A stretch of 6,406 nucleotides of DNA from Bordetella parapertussis (GTDB taxonomy: Bacteria > Pseudomonadota > Gammaproteobacteria > Burkholderiales > Burkholderiaceae_B): contig CAMCWG010000176.1 of NCBI GenBank assembly GCA_945882005.1, positions 1 through 6,406 on the forward strand. Direction: 5' to 3'. Below the pieces are notes generated by a model. That model was not told the DNA's origin. It did no database searches and saw nothing but the letters and a program-made list of their open reading frames with translations. A program made the translations under genes and the position numbers. Positions 1 through 6,406 of this stretch are shown in pieces (the first letter of the stretch is position 1; each line of letters starts with the position of its first letter).

Positions 1-510
<510 letters not shown>

Positions 511-520
511 AACCGGATTT

Positions 521-539
521 CCGCAGCCAATGGCTGCGG
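521..539 (+). other. Intergenic hairpin between eno and ftsB
   Basis: A perfect 8-bp GC-rich stem (CCGCAGCC / GGCTGCGG) closes a 3-base AAT loop, starting 10 bases after the enolase stop. It is not followed by a T-tract on either strand, so it does not look like a standard intrinsic terminator. It lies just before the ftsB ribosome binding site (GAGGTG, about 549-554). It could stabilise the eno 3' end, mark an RNA processing point, or weaken read-through into ftsB. The structure is directly visible; its role is inferred. Confidence 0.6.
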
Positions 540-556
540 CAGGACACTGAGGTGCT

Positions 557-940
557 ATGCGTCTTTTGTTTGTCGGATTGTTATTGCTGGCTGGTCTGAT
601 CCAATATCCCTTGTGGATGGGTCGGGGCGGCTGGTTTGACGTCTGGGATTTGCAGATGAAAGTATCGGATCAACGCACCGTGAATGACGGTCTGGTCGGT
701 CGTAATAAAGCGCTGGCTGCGGAAATCGAAGATCTTCGCACCGGAACCGAGGCCGCAGAGGAGCGTGCACGATCCGAGCTTAGTATGGTCAAGCAGGGCG
801 AGGTGTTTGTTCAGGTGTTGCCTCCTGGCGTTAAAGCACCGGAAGTCAAAGCTCCTGCCCCTCGCGCCGGTGTTAAGCCCGTACAGCCAGCTGCCAACAC
901 CGCTGTGCCAGCTAACCGCCCAGCTACACCGCCGCGTTAA
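557..940 (+). CDS. ftsB: Cell division protein FtsB
   Basis: FtsB is a bitopic inner-membrane protein that forms the FtsQ-FtsL-FtsB divisome subcomplex and helps activate septal peptidoglycan synthesis. The 127-residue product has a very short cytoplasmic start, one transmembrane helix (about 2-20, ending in QYPLW), the post-membrane GRGG turn, a periplasmic coiled coil (about 28-70) and the conserved block EERARSELSMVKQGE (68-82). These match E. coli FtsB closely in order and content. The ATG start is supported by GAGGTG two bases upstream, which is close spacing, and by the family N-terminus. Residues from about 89 on form a proline/alanine/valine-rich tail, making it longer than the roughly 103 residues of E. 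coli FtsB. It follows eno, an arrangement common in proteobacteria, and converges with the pseudopilin gene 13 bases downstream. Confidence 0.96.
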   Translation: MRLLFVGLLLLAGLIQYPLWMGRGGWFDVWDLQMKVSDQRTVNDGLVGRNKALAAEIEDLRTGTEAAEERARSELSMVKQGEVFVQVLPPGVKAPEVKAPAPRAGVKPVQPAANTAVPANRPATPPR

Positions 941-953
941 ACAATAGCGACTG

Positions 954-1544
954 TCATTCAGGTAGATCGCTTTGCATCAGCACTTTGTACTCCGCGACGA
1001 GGGGAATGAACCCCGCCTGTCGCGCTCGTGCAGGCACCTGCTGATATCCAGCCTTTGCGTTGCTGCCAAGTCGGCTCATTGTTCGTATTGCCGAGCTCAG
1101 CCAGGGTTGTTTCGGCACGTATAAATAGGTCAGTCTCAAATGCAATACGTCGTCTGGCGGGTGTCCAGAATGTCGCGGTTTGACTCGGAAGACTTTATTT
1201 TGCGCCGTGCTTGCACGTTCGGGGGCGAGGATATCGACGGAGTAGGGGGCCAAGCCTGCGCGTTGGGTTAATTGCCCGTGCTGGTGCTGAGCTGCTTTGC
1301 TAGCATACGTGGCGCGCAGTCCTTGAGTCAGTGCAGGTCGCCACTTTGCCGGATTGGCGTGCGTAACCGCCGCAACACGCGCCGCTTCTTGCAGGGCTAA
1401 GCTAATTAAATGTCGGGTTTGGTGTGCTTGCGCAAACTCAATGCACAGGCCTGCTAAGAACAGGACCGTTAAGAGACCCAAGGTCGCTTCGATCAGCGCA
1501 GTGCCACGCTGACTTCGGATGGTTAGGGTGTGCTTGATGGTCAT
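954..1544 (-). CDS. TadE-like pseudopilin (orphan pilus-assembly-type protein)
   Basis: A 196-residue protein with the architecture of TadE/TadG-type minor pilins: a short basic N-terminus, then RGTALIEATLG leading into one hydrophobic helix (about 16-38), then a periplasmic domain. The Gly14 / Glu19 spacing puts Glu at +5 after a possible prepilin-peptidase cut (G|TALIE), as in type IV prepilin-like proteins. The segment after the membrane (ALQEAARVAA, 50-59) and the end (VAEYKVLMQS, 183-192) also resemble TadE proteins. The exact role is unknown. No prepilin peptidase, secretion ATPase or other tad gene is present in the window. The ATG at 1544 precedes a convincing N-terminus, but its Shine-Dalgarno is poor; an AAAGG lies about 15 bases upstream, and no in-frame ATG, GTG or TTG lies between this ATG and the upstream stop. 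The gene is transcribed divergently from the aminotransferase and is convergent with ftsB. Family assignment is fairly sure; participation in a pilus is not. Confidence 0.8.
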   Translation of the reverse strand: MTIKHTLTIRSQRGTALIEATLGLLTVLFLAGLCIEFAQAHQTRHLISLALQEAARVAAVTHANPAKWRPALTQGLRATYASKAAQHQHGQLTQRAGLAPYSVDILAPERASTAQNKVFRVKPRHSGHPPDDVLHLRLTYLYVPKQPWLSSAIRTMSRLGSNAKAGYQQVPARARQAGFIPLVAEYKVLMQSDLPE

Positions 1545-1610
1545 CCCAAGAAGTATTGACCTTTGTCGTTAAAACGTCGATACGCAGAAGTTCGTCCCTC
1601 AGGGCTCGGG

Positions 1611-1616
1611 TAAAAT
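1611..1616 (+). promoter_or_regulatory. Candidate -10 box for the aminotransferase operon
   Basis: TAAAAT matches the sigma-70 -10 consensus at 5 of 6 positions and lies about 25 bases before the aminotransferase ATG, in the only sizeable intergenic region of the window (1545-1641). No good -35 stands at 16-18 bases upstream. A short inverted repeat, CCCT-C-AGGG (1596-1604), sits just upstream and could be an operator or chance. An alternative promoter is TTGACC (1556-1561) with a weaker GATACG (1579-1584) at 17-base spacing. I could not pick out a convincing promoter for the divergent pseudopilin gene in the same region. Confidence 0.4.
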
Positions 1617-1641
1617 AACGCAACTTTTTCAAGGACAAGTA

Positions 1642-2853
1642 ATGAACTCGCCCACTGCTGCTTTCCCCTACATTCCTGGCATCCGTTTGTTGCATTCGCC
1701 TGGTCCCTCGAATGTACCGAAAGCTGTGATGGATGCGATGACAAATCAGCCGATTGATATGGGCGATCCTCGCGTGGATGCCTGCATTGACGCCTGCGAA
1801 GATGGTTTGAAATCGTTGCTCAATGCGCCATCTGCCGAGGTCTTCATGTACGCGGCAAATGGCCACGGGGTCTGGGAAGCCATGATCGTCAACTTGTTGG
1901 CACCCGGACAAAAAGTTCTGATTCCCGGTACGGGTCACTTCTCTGACTCATGGGCCTTGATGGCCGAAGCGATGGGTGCCGTGGTGCTGCGCACACCGTA
2001 TCAAGAAGGCTATCCGATTGACCCGGCTGCGGTGCAAGAGGTCCTGCGTGCTGACACTAAACACGAAATTATTGCTGTGTTTGCTGTGCATACCGATACG
2101 GCGAGCAGCACGACAAGCGATGTCTTGGCGCTGCGTAAGGCAATCGACGCAACAAAACATCCAGCACTTTTCGTCGTTGATGTGGTCGCCTCGTTGGGCG
2201 CTGTGCCGTTCGAAATGGAAAAGTGGGGGGTCAATGCAGTCATCGGTGCCTCGCAAAAAGGTCTGATGGTGCCTCCGGGTGTGGGCTTTTGTGCCGCAGA
2301 TGCACGCGCAATGGAAGTGTGTGCGGCAAATCCTGCTCCGCGCTTTTACTGGGACTGGTTACGTCGTCGCAAGGGCCCGTCTTATAGCCGGTTCTGTGGC
2401 ACTGCGCCACAGAATTTGTTGTTCGGAATGCAGGCATCCTTTGGTTTGCTTGCTAAAGAAGGGTTGGCCAACGTACACGCGCGTCATGCACGTTTAGCTG
2501 GTGCAGTGCAGGCGGCGGTAGCGTCTTGGTCTGAATCGGGCAATCTGCAGTTTTTGTGTCATGTGCCAGAAGCGCGCTCTGTATCGGTTACTGCTGTTCT
2601 TGTTAAGCCTGGTATTGATCCCGAACTCATTCGTAAAACAGCACGCGACAAATTCCAGGTGCTCATCGCAGGAGGCCTTGGTCCTTTTGCTGGGCGTGTG
2701 TTTCGTATCGGCCATCTGGGCGATCTAAACCCTGCAATGCTTCTCGGTTGCTTGTCAGGTGTTGAGGCTGCCATGCAATCCCTCGGTATTAATGTAGGCG
2801 AGCGTGGGGTGCGCAGCGCAGTGGAATACCTCGCCCGTACAGCGGATCAGTAA
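1642..2853 (+). CDS. Class V aminotransferase, serine--glyoxylate type
   Basis: A cytoplasmic PLP enzyme of 403 residues, full length for the serine-glyoxylate / alanine-glyoxylate aminotransferase family. It likely transfers an amino group from serine or alanine to glyoxylate, giving glycine and hydroxypyruvate or pyruvate. Visible marks are the N-terminal HSPGPSNVP (18-26), a cofactor-phosphate loop near YAANGHGVWEA (70-80), the pyridine-binding Asp180 in VVDVVASLGA, the Schiff-base Lys206 in ASQKGLMVPPG, the FYWDW segment (235-239) resembling the YFDW seen in serine-glyoxylate enzymes, and the carboxylate-binding Arg355 in RIGHLGD. The start is firm: ATG with AAGGA at 1631-1635, six bases away. 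The stop lies 2 bases before the GTG of the histidine kinase, so the two are probably co-transcribed and translationally coupled. Family is near certain; the preferred amino donor cannot be read from sequence, and no other glyoxylate or serine-cycle gene is in the window. Confidence 0.93.
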   Translation: MNSPTAAFPYIPGIRLLHSPGPSNVPKAVMDAMTNQPIDMGDPRVDACIDACEDGLKSLLNAPSAEVFMYAANGHGVWEAMIVNLLAPGQKVLIPGTGHFSDSWALMAEAMGAVVLRTPYQEGYPIDPAAVQEVLRADTKHEIIAVFAVHTDTASSTTSDVLALRKAIDATKHPALFVVDVVASLGAVPFEMEKWGVNAVIGASQKGLMVPPGVGFCAADARAMEVCAANPAPRFYWDWLRRRKGPSYSRFCGTAPQNLLFGMQASFGLLAKEGLANVHARHARLAGAVQAAVASWSESGNLQFLCHVPEARSVSVTAVLVKPGIDPELIRKTARDKFQVLIAGGLGPFAGRVFRIGHLGDLNPAMLLGCLSGVEAAMQSLGINVGERGVRSAVEYLARTADQ

Positions 2854-2855
2854 GC

Positions 2856-4724
2856 GTGTTGTTCAGGAAACTGCTCGCGATTATTTCGTTGAGTTTGCTT
2901 GCCTGTTGTGTGCAAGCGCAGTCGGACCTGATTCGCGAGCGCGCAATTTATGTTGATGACACCCTAACGCTAGGCGTAGATGAAATCACTGGTAAAGAGT
3001 TTGGGCAGTTTACCGGCGTACTCAAGCGCTCATTGACACCCAAGGTTCGTTGGGTGCGCTTAAGCATTGACAAAGACGCCACTTCTGACGCTTCCGCAGT
3101 CCTGGTGCTTGGCCCGCACTACCTTGCCGAGATTGCTTTGTACGAGCGCCACAAGGGTGAATGGCTTAGGCGCGTTGTAGGCGACCGGTATCCCGCCGAG
3201 CAAGTGGGTTGCCCGTTTGGTCAGTATTGTTTTTCTATCCAGCTAGATCAATTAGAAGGCTCGGATCTATACCTACGTATTGCGACGACGAACGGTTACT
3301 ACCTAACAGCCAAACTCTTTGATCGCTTCGGTCTTAATCAAGAGAACACGAACCAAGCGCTCAGCGCAGGCTTAGAGTGTGGGGTACTGATGGCGCTGAT
3401 TGTTTTGTCGGTACTGTTATTTTTTAGTGGTGGCGGCACGCTTGCAGCGTATTTTTTGGCGACACAGGTGTCCGCACTTTTACTAACCTTATCAGTGTTG
3501 GGCGTATACGCTCAGTACCTCACTCCCGAGACTGCCTGGCTTGATAATCTGCTCTTTAACTTGTTGTACGTAATCCGTCTGCTGTTCTCTGTCTGGCTGT
3601 CTTTGGCATTCTTTCAAAATTTAGTGAAGCCCGCGTGGTACGTCCAGCTTGTGCGAGTCGTTTCTGTTGTGCTTGTCGCCCAACTTTGTTGGTTGTTCGT
3701 TCAGCCCGTGTCGCTTTATGCCTTGGCGTTTAACTTCACTTGCGTTGTCTTTTGGCCGATGGTTTGGGCGGTTGCCCTCTACCAGGCGGGCATTCGTCCC
3801 TTTGTTCATCGTGGCGTGATGCTTTGTTTGGCGGGTATCATGATCTTCATGCTTTGGGCTGACATGATCCCTGCCCTGGGTTTGGCGCAAGCTGATCGTA
3901 TGCTTGTGCCAGGGAACTTTGGCGGGCTAATCGTTTCAATCTTTATGTCAGTCTTGGTGGCGAGTGAAATACGCGTTCGACGCCTCAGTAATCAAAAAAT
4001 TGCGACTGAGTTAGCCCGAACGCAAGCGCGCAATGTCGTCGAGCATCAGCAGGTGAAAGAGCGCAGCATGATGGTCGATATGCTGACCCACGAACTCAAG
4101 AACCCGCTGGCTGCGATACGCATGGCGGCGGGCTCGCTTAAGGTCAGTCTGTTGCGCTTGCCGCCCTCTGAGACGAGCGACGCGAATGAGCGGATCGGCA
4201 CTATGATCCAAGCAATTCAGGGTATGAATACGGTGATCGAGCGCTGCGTACAAGTTGATTCGCTTGATCAGAAAAAAATAGTGTTTAGACCAGAAGAGCT
4301 CGATGTCGAAGATCTCTTGCGGGAGGCGATGCGCGATTCGACAGATCCTATGCGAATCCAACTCCGTCTTACATCGTCTGATTTAGTCGTAAAAACTGAT
4401 CCCCATCTGTTTGCTGTTGTAGTGGCAAATCTGCTCGATAATGCGCTTAAGTATTCACCAGCGAAGACACCTATCCGCTTGATTGCGAATCTGGATGATA
4501 GTGGCGTTTTTACTTTAACTGTTGAGAATTCTATCGGCGTAGCAGGTATCCCTGATCCACAGAGCGTTTTTTCTCGGTACTATCGGGGTGAGAATGCGCA
4601 TACTTCCCCGGGGACTGGCCTGGGTCTATATTTAGTAAAATCTATTTGTGATGTGTTGGGCGGTACGATTACAACCCGAAGTACACATGAAAAAGTATAC
4701 TTTTTAGTAATGTTAAAACCATGA
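2856..4724 (+). CDS. 7TMR-DISM-type membrane sensor histidine kinase
   Basis: Inner-membrane sensor kinase of 622 residues. Order: a signal peptide (1-21; possible signal peptidase I site VQA|QS, or a lipobox-like LLAC at 14-17); a periplasmic beta-rich domain resembling 7TMR-DISMED2 (about 24-160); about seven membrane helices (roughly 171-372); a short linker; HisKA with phosphoacceptor His412 in DMLTHELKNPLAAIR; and an HATPase domain with N box NLLDNALKYSP (525-535) and G2 box GTGLGLYLVKS (586-596). The usual DxGxG (G1) box is not recognisable; VENSIGVAG (556-564) stands in its place, followed by FSRYYRG. The signal is unknown. Two periplasmic cysteines, C119 and C125, could pair. The start is GTG, two bases after the aminotransferase stop, with only a weak GGA at 2844-2846, which suggests translational coupling. 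The stop overlaps the regulator's ATG (ATGA), making that regulator the obvious partner. Confidence 0.93.
   Translation: MLFRKLLAIISLSLLACCVQAQSDLIRERAIYVDDTLTLGVDEITGKEFGQFTGVLKRSLTPKVRWVRLSIDKDATSDASAVLVLGPHYLAEIALYERHKGEWLRRVVGDRYPAEQVGCPFGQYCFSIQLDQLEGSDLYLRIATTNGYYLTAKLFDRFGLNQENTNQALSAGLECGVLMALIVLSVLLFFSGGGTLAAYFLATQVSALLLTLSVLGVYAQYLTPETAWLDNLLFNLLYVIRLLFSVWLSLAFFQNLVKPAWYVQLVRVVSVVLVAQLCWLFVQPVSLYALAFNFTCVVFWPMVWAVALYQAGIRPFVHRGVMLCLAGIMIFMLWADMIPALGLAQADRMLVPGNFGGLIVSIFMSVLVASEIRVRRLSNQKIATELARTQARNVVEHQQVKERSMMVDMLTHELKNPLAAIRMAAGSLKVSLLRLPPSETSDANERIGTMIQAIQGMNTVIERCVQVDSLDQKKIVFRPEELDVEDLLREAMRDSTDPMRIQLRLTSSDLVVKTDPHLFAVVVANLLDNALKYSPAKTPIRLIANLDDSGVFTLTVENSIGVAGIPDPQSVFSRYYRGENAHTSPGTGLGLYLVKSICDVLGGTITTRSTHEKVYFLVMLKP
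4690..4705. repeat. 16-bp perfect palindrome at the kinase-regulator junction
   Basis: AAAAAGTATACTTTTT reads the same on both strands. It lies inside the last codons of the histidine kinase (encoding roughly EKVYFL) and ends 15 bases before the response regulator ATG. It is markedly more AT-rich than its surroundings. It could be a dimer-binding operator, a weak mRNA hairpin affecting translation of the regulator, or chance combined with codon constraint. Confidence 0.5.
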
Positions 4725-5458
4725 TCGCTAACACAACTGTGGGTACGCTGACTCTGCTCTTGCGCATCGCCTTGGTTGAGGACGACCCGTTGTTGCGCAA
4801 AGAGATTCATTACCATTTAAAGCAGCAAGGTTTCGTTGTTTACGCTCTGGACAGTGGCGTATCGCTTGATCAGCTGTTGTTAACTGAGCCCATTGATGCG
4901 CTCGTACTAGATCTGAATTTACCCGGGGAGGATGGGTTGTCTATTGCGCGACGTATGCGCCTTCACATCCCGTCGATGGTCATCATCATGTTGACCGCAC
5001 GTACCGCAGTGCCAGAGCGTCTCAAGGGCTATGAGGCCGGTGCGGATATCTATTTGACTAAGCCAGTCGCCCCAGAAGAGCTGACCGCCGCGCTGCTCAG
5101 TCAGCATCGGCGAGCGCAGCAGAGTAGCATGCCGCCTGTGTCGCTGATGCTATCACTTCAGCATCTTTCGTTAAGCTCGACAAGCACCCAGCAAAAGGTG
5201 TATCTCACCAACAGTGAAAAGGTGTTTTTGGTGGCTTTGACGCAAGCGACACATCATTTGCTCGAAAGCGAAGTCATCTGCGAAATCCTGAGCCAGCGTG
5301 CAGATGTGACGAATATCGGGCGTCGCTCTCTAGAGAGTCTCGTCAGTCGTCTGCGTAAAAAAATAGCAACAATCATGCCCCAAGATGCGGAGTCTCCGAT
5401 CAAAGCGGTGTGGGGTGTTGGCTATCAGTTGTGCGTGCCTGTGGAGCTGCAGGCCTAG
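4721..5458 (+). CDS. OmpR-family response regulator
   Basis: Cytoplasmic transcription factor of 245 residues, presumably phosphorylated by the adjacent kinase. The receiver domain (about 15-127) has the acidic pocket E20-D21-D22, phosphoacceptor Asp64 in LVLDLNLPGEDG, Thr92 in MLTAR and Lys114 in YLTKP, so it looks fully functional. A linker (about 128-145) leads to a winged-helix DNA-binding domain with a recognition-helix region RRSLESLVSRLRKK (201-214) and the terminal wing IKAVWGVGYQL (227-237). The ATG overlaps the kinase stop (ATGA), favouring translational coupling, but no good Shine-Dalgarno precedes it. It also adds about 14 residues before the usual RIALVEDD start. In-frame GTG (4739) or TTG (4760) are possible alternative starts. 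Its targets cannot be read from the sequence; autoregulation of this operon is the simplest guess. The stop is shared in a CTAG with convergent hslO. Confidence 0.94.
   Translation: MIANTTVGTLTLLLRIALVEDDPLLRKEIHYHLKQQGFVVYALDSGVSLDQLLLTEPIDALVLDLNLPGEDGLSIARRMRLHIPSMVIIMLTARTAVPERLKGYEAGADIYLTKPVAPEELTAALLSQHRRAQQSSMPPVSLMLSLQHLSLSSTSTQQKVYLTNSEKVFLVALTQATHHLLESEVICEILSQRADVTNIGRRSLESLVSRLRKKIATIMPQDAESPIKAVWGVGYQLCVPVELQA
5455..5458. other. Shared CTAG: overlapping stop codons of two convergent genes
   Basis: The palindrome CTAG supplies TAG to the response regulator on the plus strand (5456-5458) and TAG to hslO on the minus strand (5457-5455). The coding regions therefore overlap tail to tail by four bases. 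No intrinsic terminator is visible on either side, so transcripts from the two operons probably run into each other. Confidence 0.9.
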
Positions 5459-6342
5459 TGCACCGCAGTGAATAATGCAAGGGCCTCTTGCGCGTCGAAA
5501 CTGTAAGGTTTGCCGCAAAACTCACAAGCGATCTCGACTGGATCTTGTTCCTGAAAAATATCCTGTACTTCTGGTTTGCCGAGCATACGCAGCATGTCTG
5601 CAACGCGCGCATGTGAACAAGAACAGCGCCATGTAATTGCGCGTGGCTCAAAGGAATGCAGTAGCTCATCCCAGAACAAGCGATGCAAAAGCGTGTCCTG
5701 ACCGACACTTAACATTTCAGTCTGGTTTAATGTTTGCGCAAGATGTTGCGCGCGTTCCCACGATTCTTCTGCTGTCAAAAGTTCCGCTTGCTGGTTACCT
5801 CCCTGCACTGGCAGGCGTTGCAATAAGAAGCCGGTGCAGCGTTGTGTGTCAGCAGCAAGCCAAATGCGTGTTTCCAGCTGCTCGGAGCGCAACATATATT
5901 GCTCAAGTGCATCGGCGATTGTGTCTCCCTCCAGCGGAACGATACCTTGGTATACCTGACGTCCGGGGGTGTGTTTCGGCGGGTCCAGTACAACGATAAA
6001 TTTAGCGGTGCCACCCGGATTCACGAGAGACTGTAAATTTGGCAGTGTGGGTAGGGCACGTTCGCGCATTTTAACTGTGGCACGCACGCTGAGGTCAGCA
6101 CGGCACTCCACCACCATGAGTGCGATAGCGCCGTCACCCTGCAACTGCAAGAGTAACGAGCCATCAAACTTTAAGGTTGCCGACAGCAAGGTCGCTGCAG
6201 CGACTAATTCCCCGAGTTGTGCAGCGACACATAGCGGGTACGTGTGATGTGCCTGCGCAGCGAGCCACGTTTGCGTGAGCTCCACAGACTCAATACGAAC
6301 ACTACGGTCTTCCAGTAAAAACTTTTTTAGAGAGTCCGACAT
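5455..6342 (-). CDS. hslO: Hsp33 redox-regulated chaperone
   Basis: Cytoplasmic holdase chaperone, activated when oxidants release zinc from its C-terminal cysteines, which then form disulfides and expose the client-binding surface. The 295-residue product has the family's usual length and layout: an N-terminal core (about 1-185) including LLSATLKFDGSLLLQLQGDG (52-71), a middle linker region and the C-terminal zinc switch. The four zinc cysteines are intact as CSC (C240, C242) and CEFC (C273, C276), followed by GKPYSF. The ATG at 6342 gives a normal start for the family (SLKKFLLEDRSVR, 4-16), though the Shine-Dalgarno is weak. A partial gene ends 18 bases upstream on the same strand, so hslO probably lies second or later in an operon. 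It is convergent with the two-component operon and overlaps it by four bases. Confidence 0.97.
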   Translation of the reverse strand: MSDSLKKFLLEDRSVRIESVELTQTWLAAQAHHTYPLCVAAQLGELVAAATLLSATLKFDGSLLLQLQGDGAIALMVVECRADLSVRATVKMRERALPTLPNLQSLVNPGGTAKFIVVLDPPKHTPGRQVYQGIVPLEGDTIADALEQYMLRSEQLETRIWLAADTQRCTGFLLQRLPVQGGNQQAELLTAEESWERAQHLAQTLNQTEMLSVGQDTLLHRLFWDELLHSFEPRAITWRCSCSHARVADMLRMLGKPEVQDIFQEQDPVEIACEFCGKPYSFDAQEALALFTAVH

Positions 6343-6360
6343 GCAAACCAGAAGAGTGGA

Positions 6361-6406
6361 TTAACCCAAGCGCTTGAGTTGTTGGCGGTACATTTGACCG
6401 CGACGG
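6361..6406 (-). CDS. C-terminal end of an unidentified gene upstream of hslO (partial)
   Basis: On the minus strand the frame is open from the window edge and reads RRGQMYRQQLKRLG before a TAA at 6363-6361. The stop lies 18 bases before the hslO ATG, an operon-like spacing. Fourteen residues are too few to identify a protein. From memory, a gamma-class carbonic anhydrase family gene often precedes hslO in Burkholderiales, and a basic ending of this sort would suit it, but that is a guess from context. Confidence 0.5.
   Translation of the reverse strand, partial: RRGQMYRQQLKRLG

Noticed and set aside
946..973. Possible weak terminator after ftsB (AGCGA / TCGCT stem with TTT)
   Set aside because: The stem is only 5 bp with a 16-base loop and a three-T tail, too weak to call.
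1438..1938. Long minus-strand open frame over the start of the aminotransferase
   Set aside because: Its translation resembles no protein family, it overlaps a firmly identified gene and the pseudopilin gene, and has the composition of an antisense shadow.
4011..4361. Minus-strand open frame opposite the kinase HisKA region
   Set aside because: It is antisense to a strongly conserved domain, and the rich His/Arg content is typical of a shadow frame.
5326..5337. 12-bp perfect palindrome CTCTCTAGAGAG inside the response regulator gene
   Set aside because: About one or two 12-bp palindromes are expected by chance in a window of this size, and it lies deep in a conserved coding segment.
5357..5363. 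A7 runs in the regulator (5357-5363) and kinase (4272-4278) as possible frameshift or slippage sites
   Set aside because: Both simply encode Lys-Lys-Ile in frame, the reading frames continue normally through family-typical sequence, and no canonical slippery heptamer in the right phase is present.

Overview
The window looks like an ordinary chromosomal core region of a betaproteobacterium, probably order Burkholderiales and perhaps near Alcaligenaceae. The grounds are the enolase C-terminus (ending FYNLR), the eno-ftsB order, an FtsB with a proline/alanine-rich tail, and a moderate GC content judged by eye. The genus cannot be fixed from this sequence. I see no tRNA, rRNA, CRISPR array, insertion sequence, integrase or attachment site, and no gap over 300 bases without a gene.

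Layout: the left edge carries the C-terminal 169 residues of enolase (eno, +). A compact hairpin follows, then ftsB (+), a divisome membrane protein. Thirteen bases past ftsB lies the end of a minus-strand gene for a TadE-like pseudopilin, with no other tad pilus gene in view. A 97-bp divergent intergenic region (1545-1641) separates its start from a plus-strand class V aminotransferase of the serine-glyoxylate type.

The aminotransferase is followed after 2 bases by a 7TMR-DISM-type membrane histidine kinase. The kinase overlaps an OmpR-type response regulator by an ATGA junction. These three genes form a very tight apparent operon, the most interesting arrangement here, because a metabolic PLP enzyme appears co-expressed with a complete two-component system. 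A 16-bp perfect AT-rich palindrome sits at the kinase-regulator junction.

The regulator gene converges on hslO (Hsp33 redox chaperone, minus strand). The two stop codons share one CTAG tetranucleotide. Upstream of hslO, at the right edge, are the last 14 codons of another minus-strand gene, ending 18 bases before hslO and probably in its operon.

I found no clearly new system. The best leads are the aminotransferase/two-component operon, the junction palindrome and the orphan pseudopilin.
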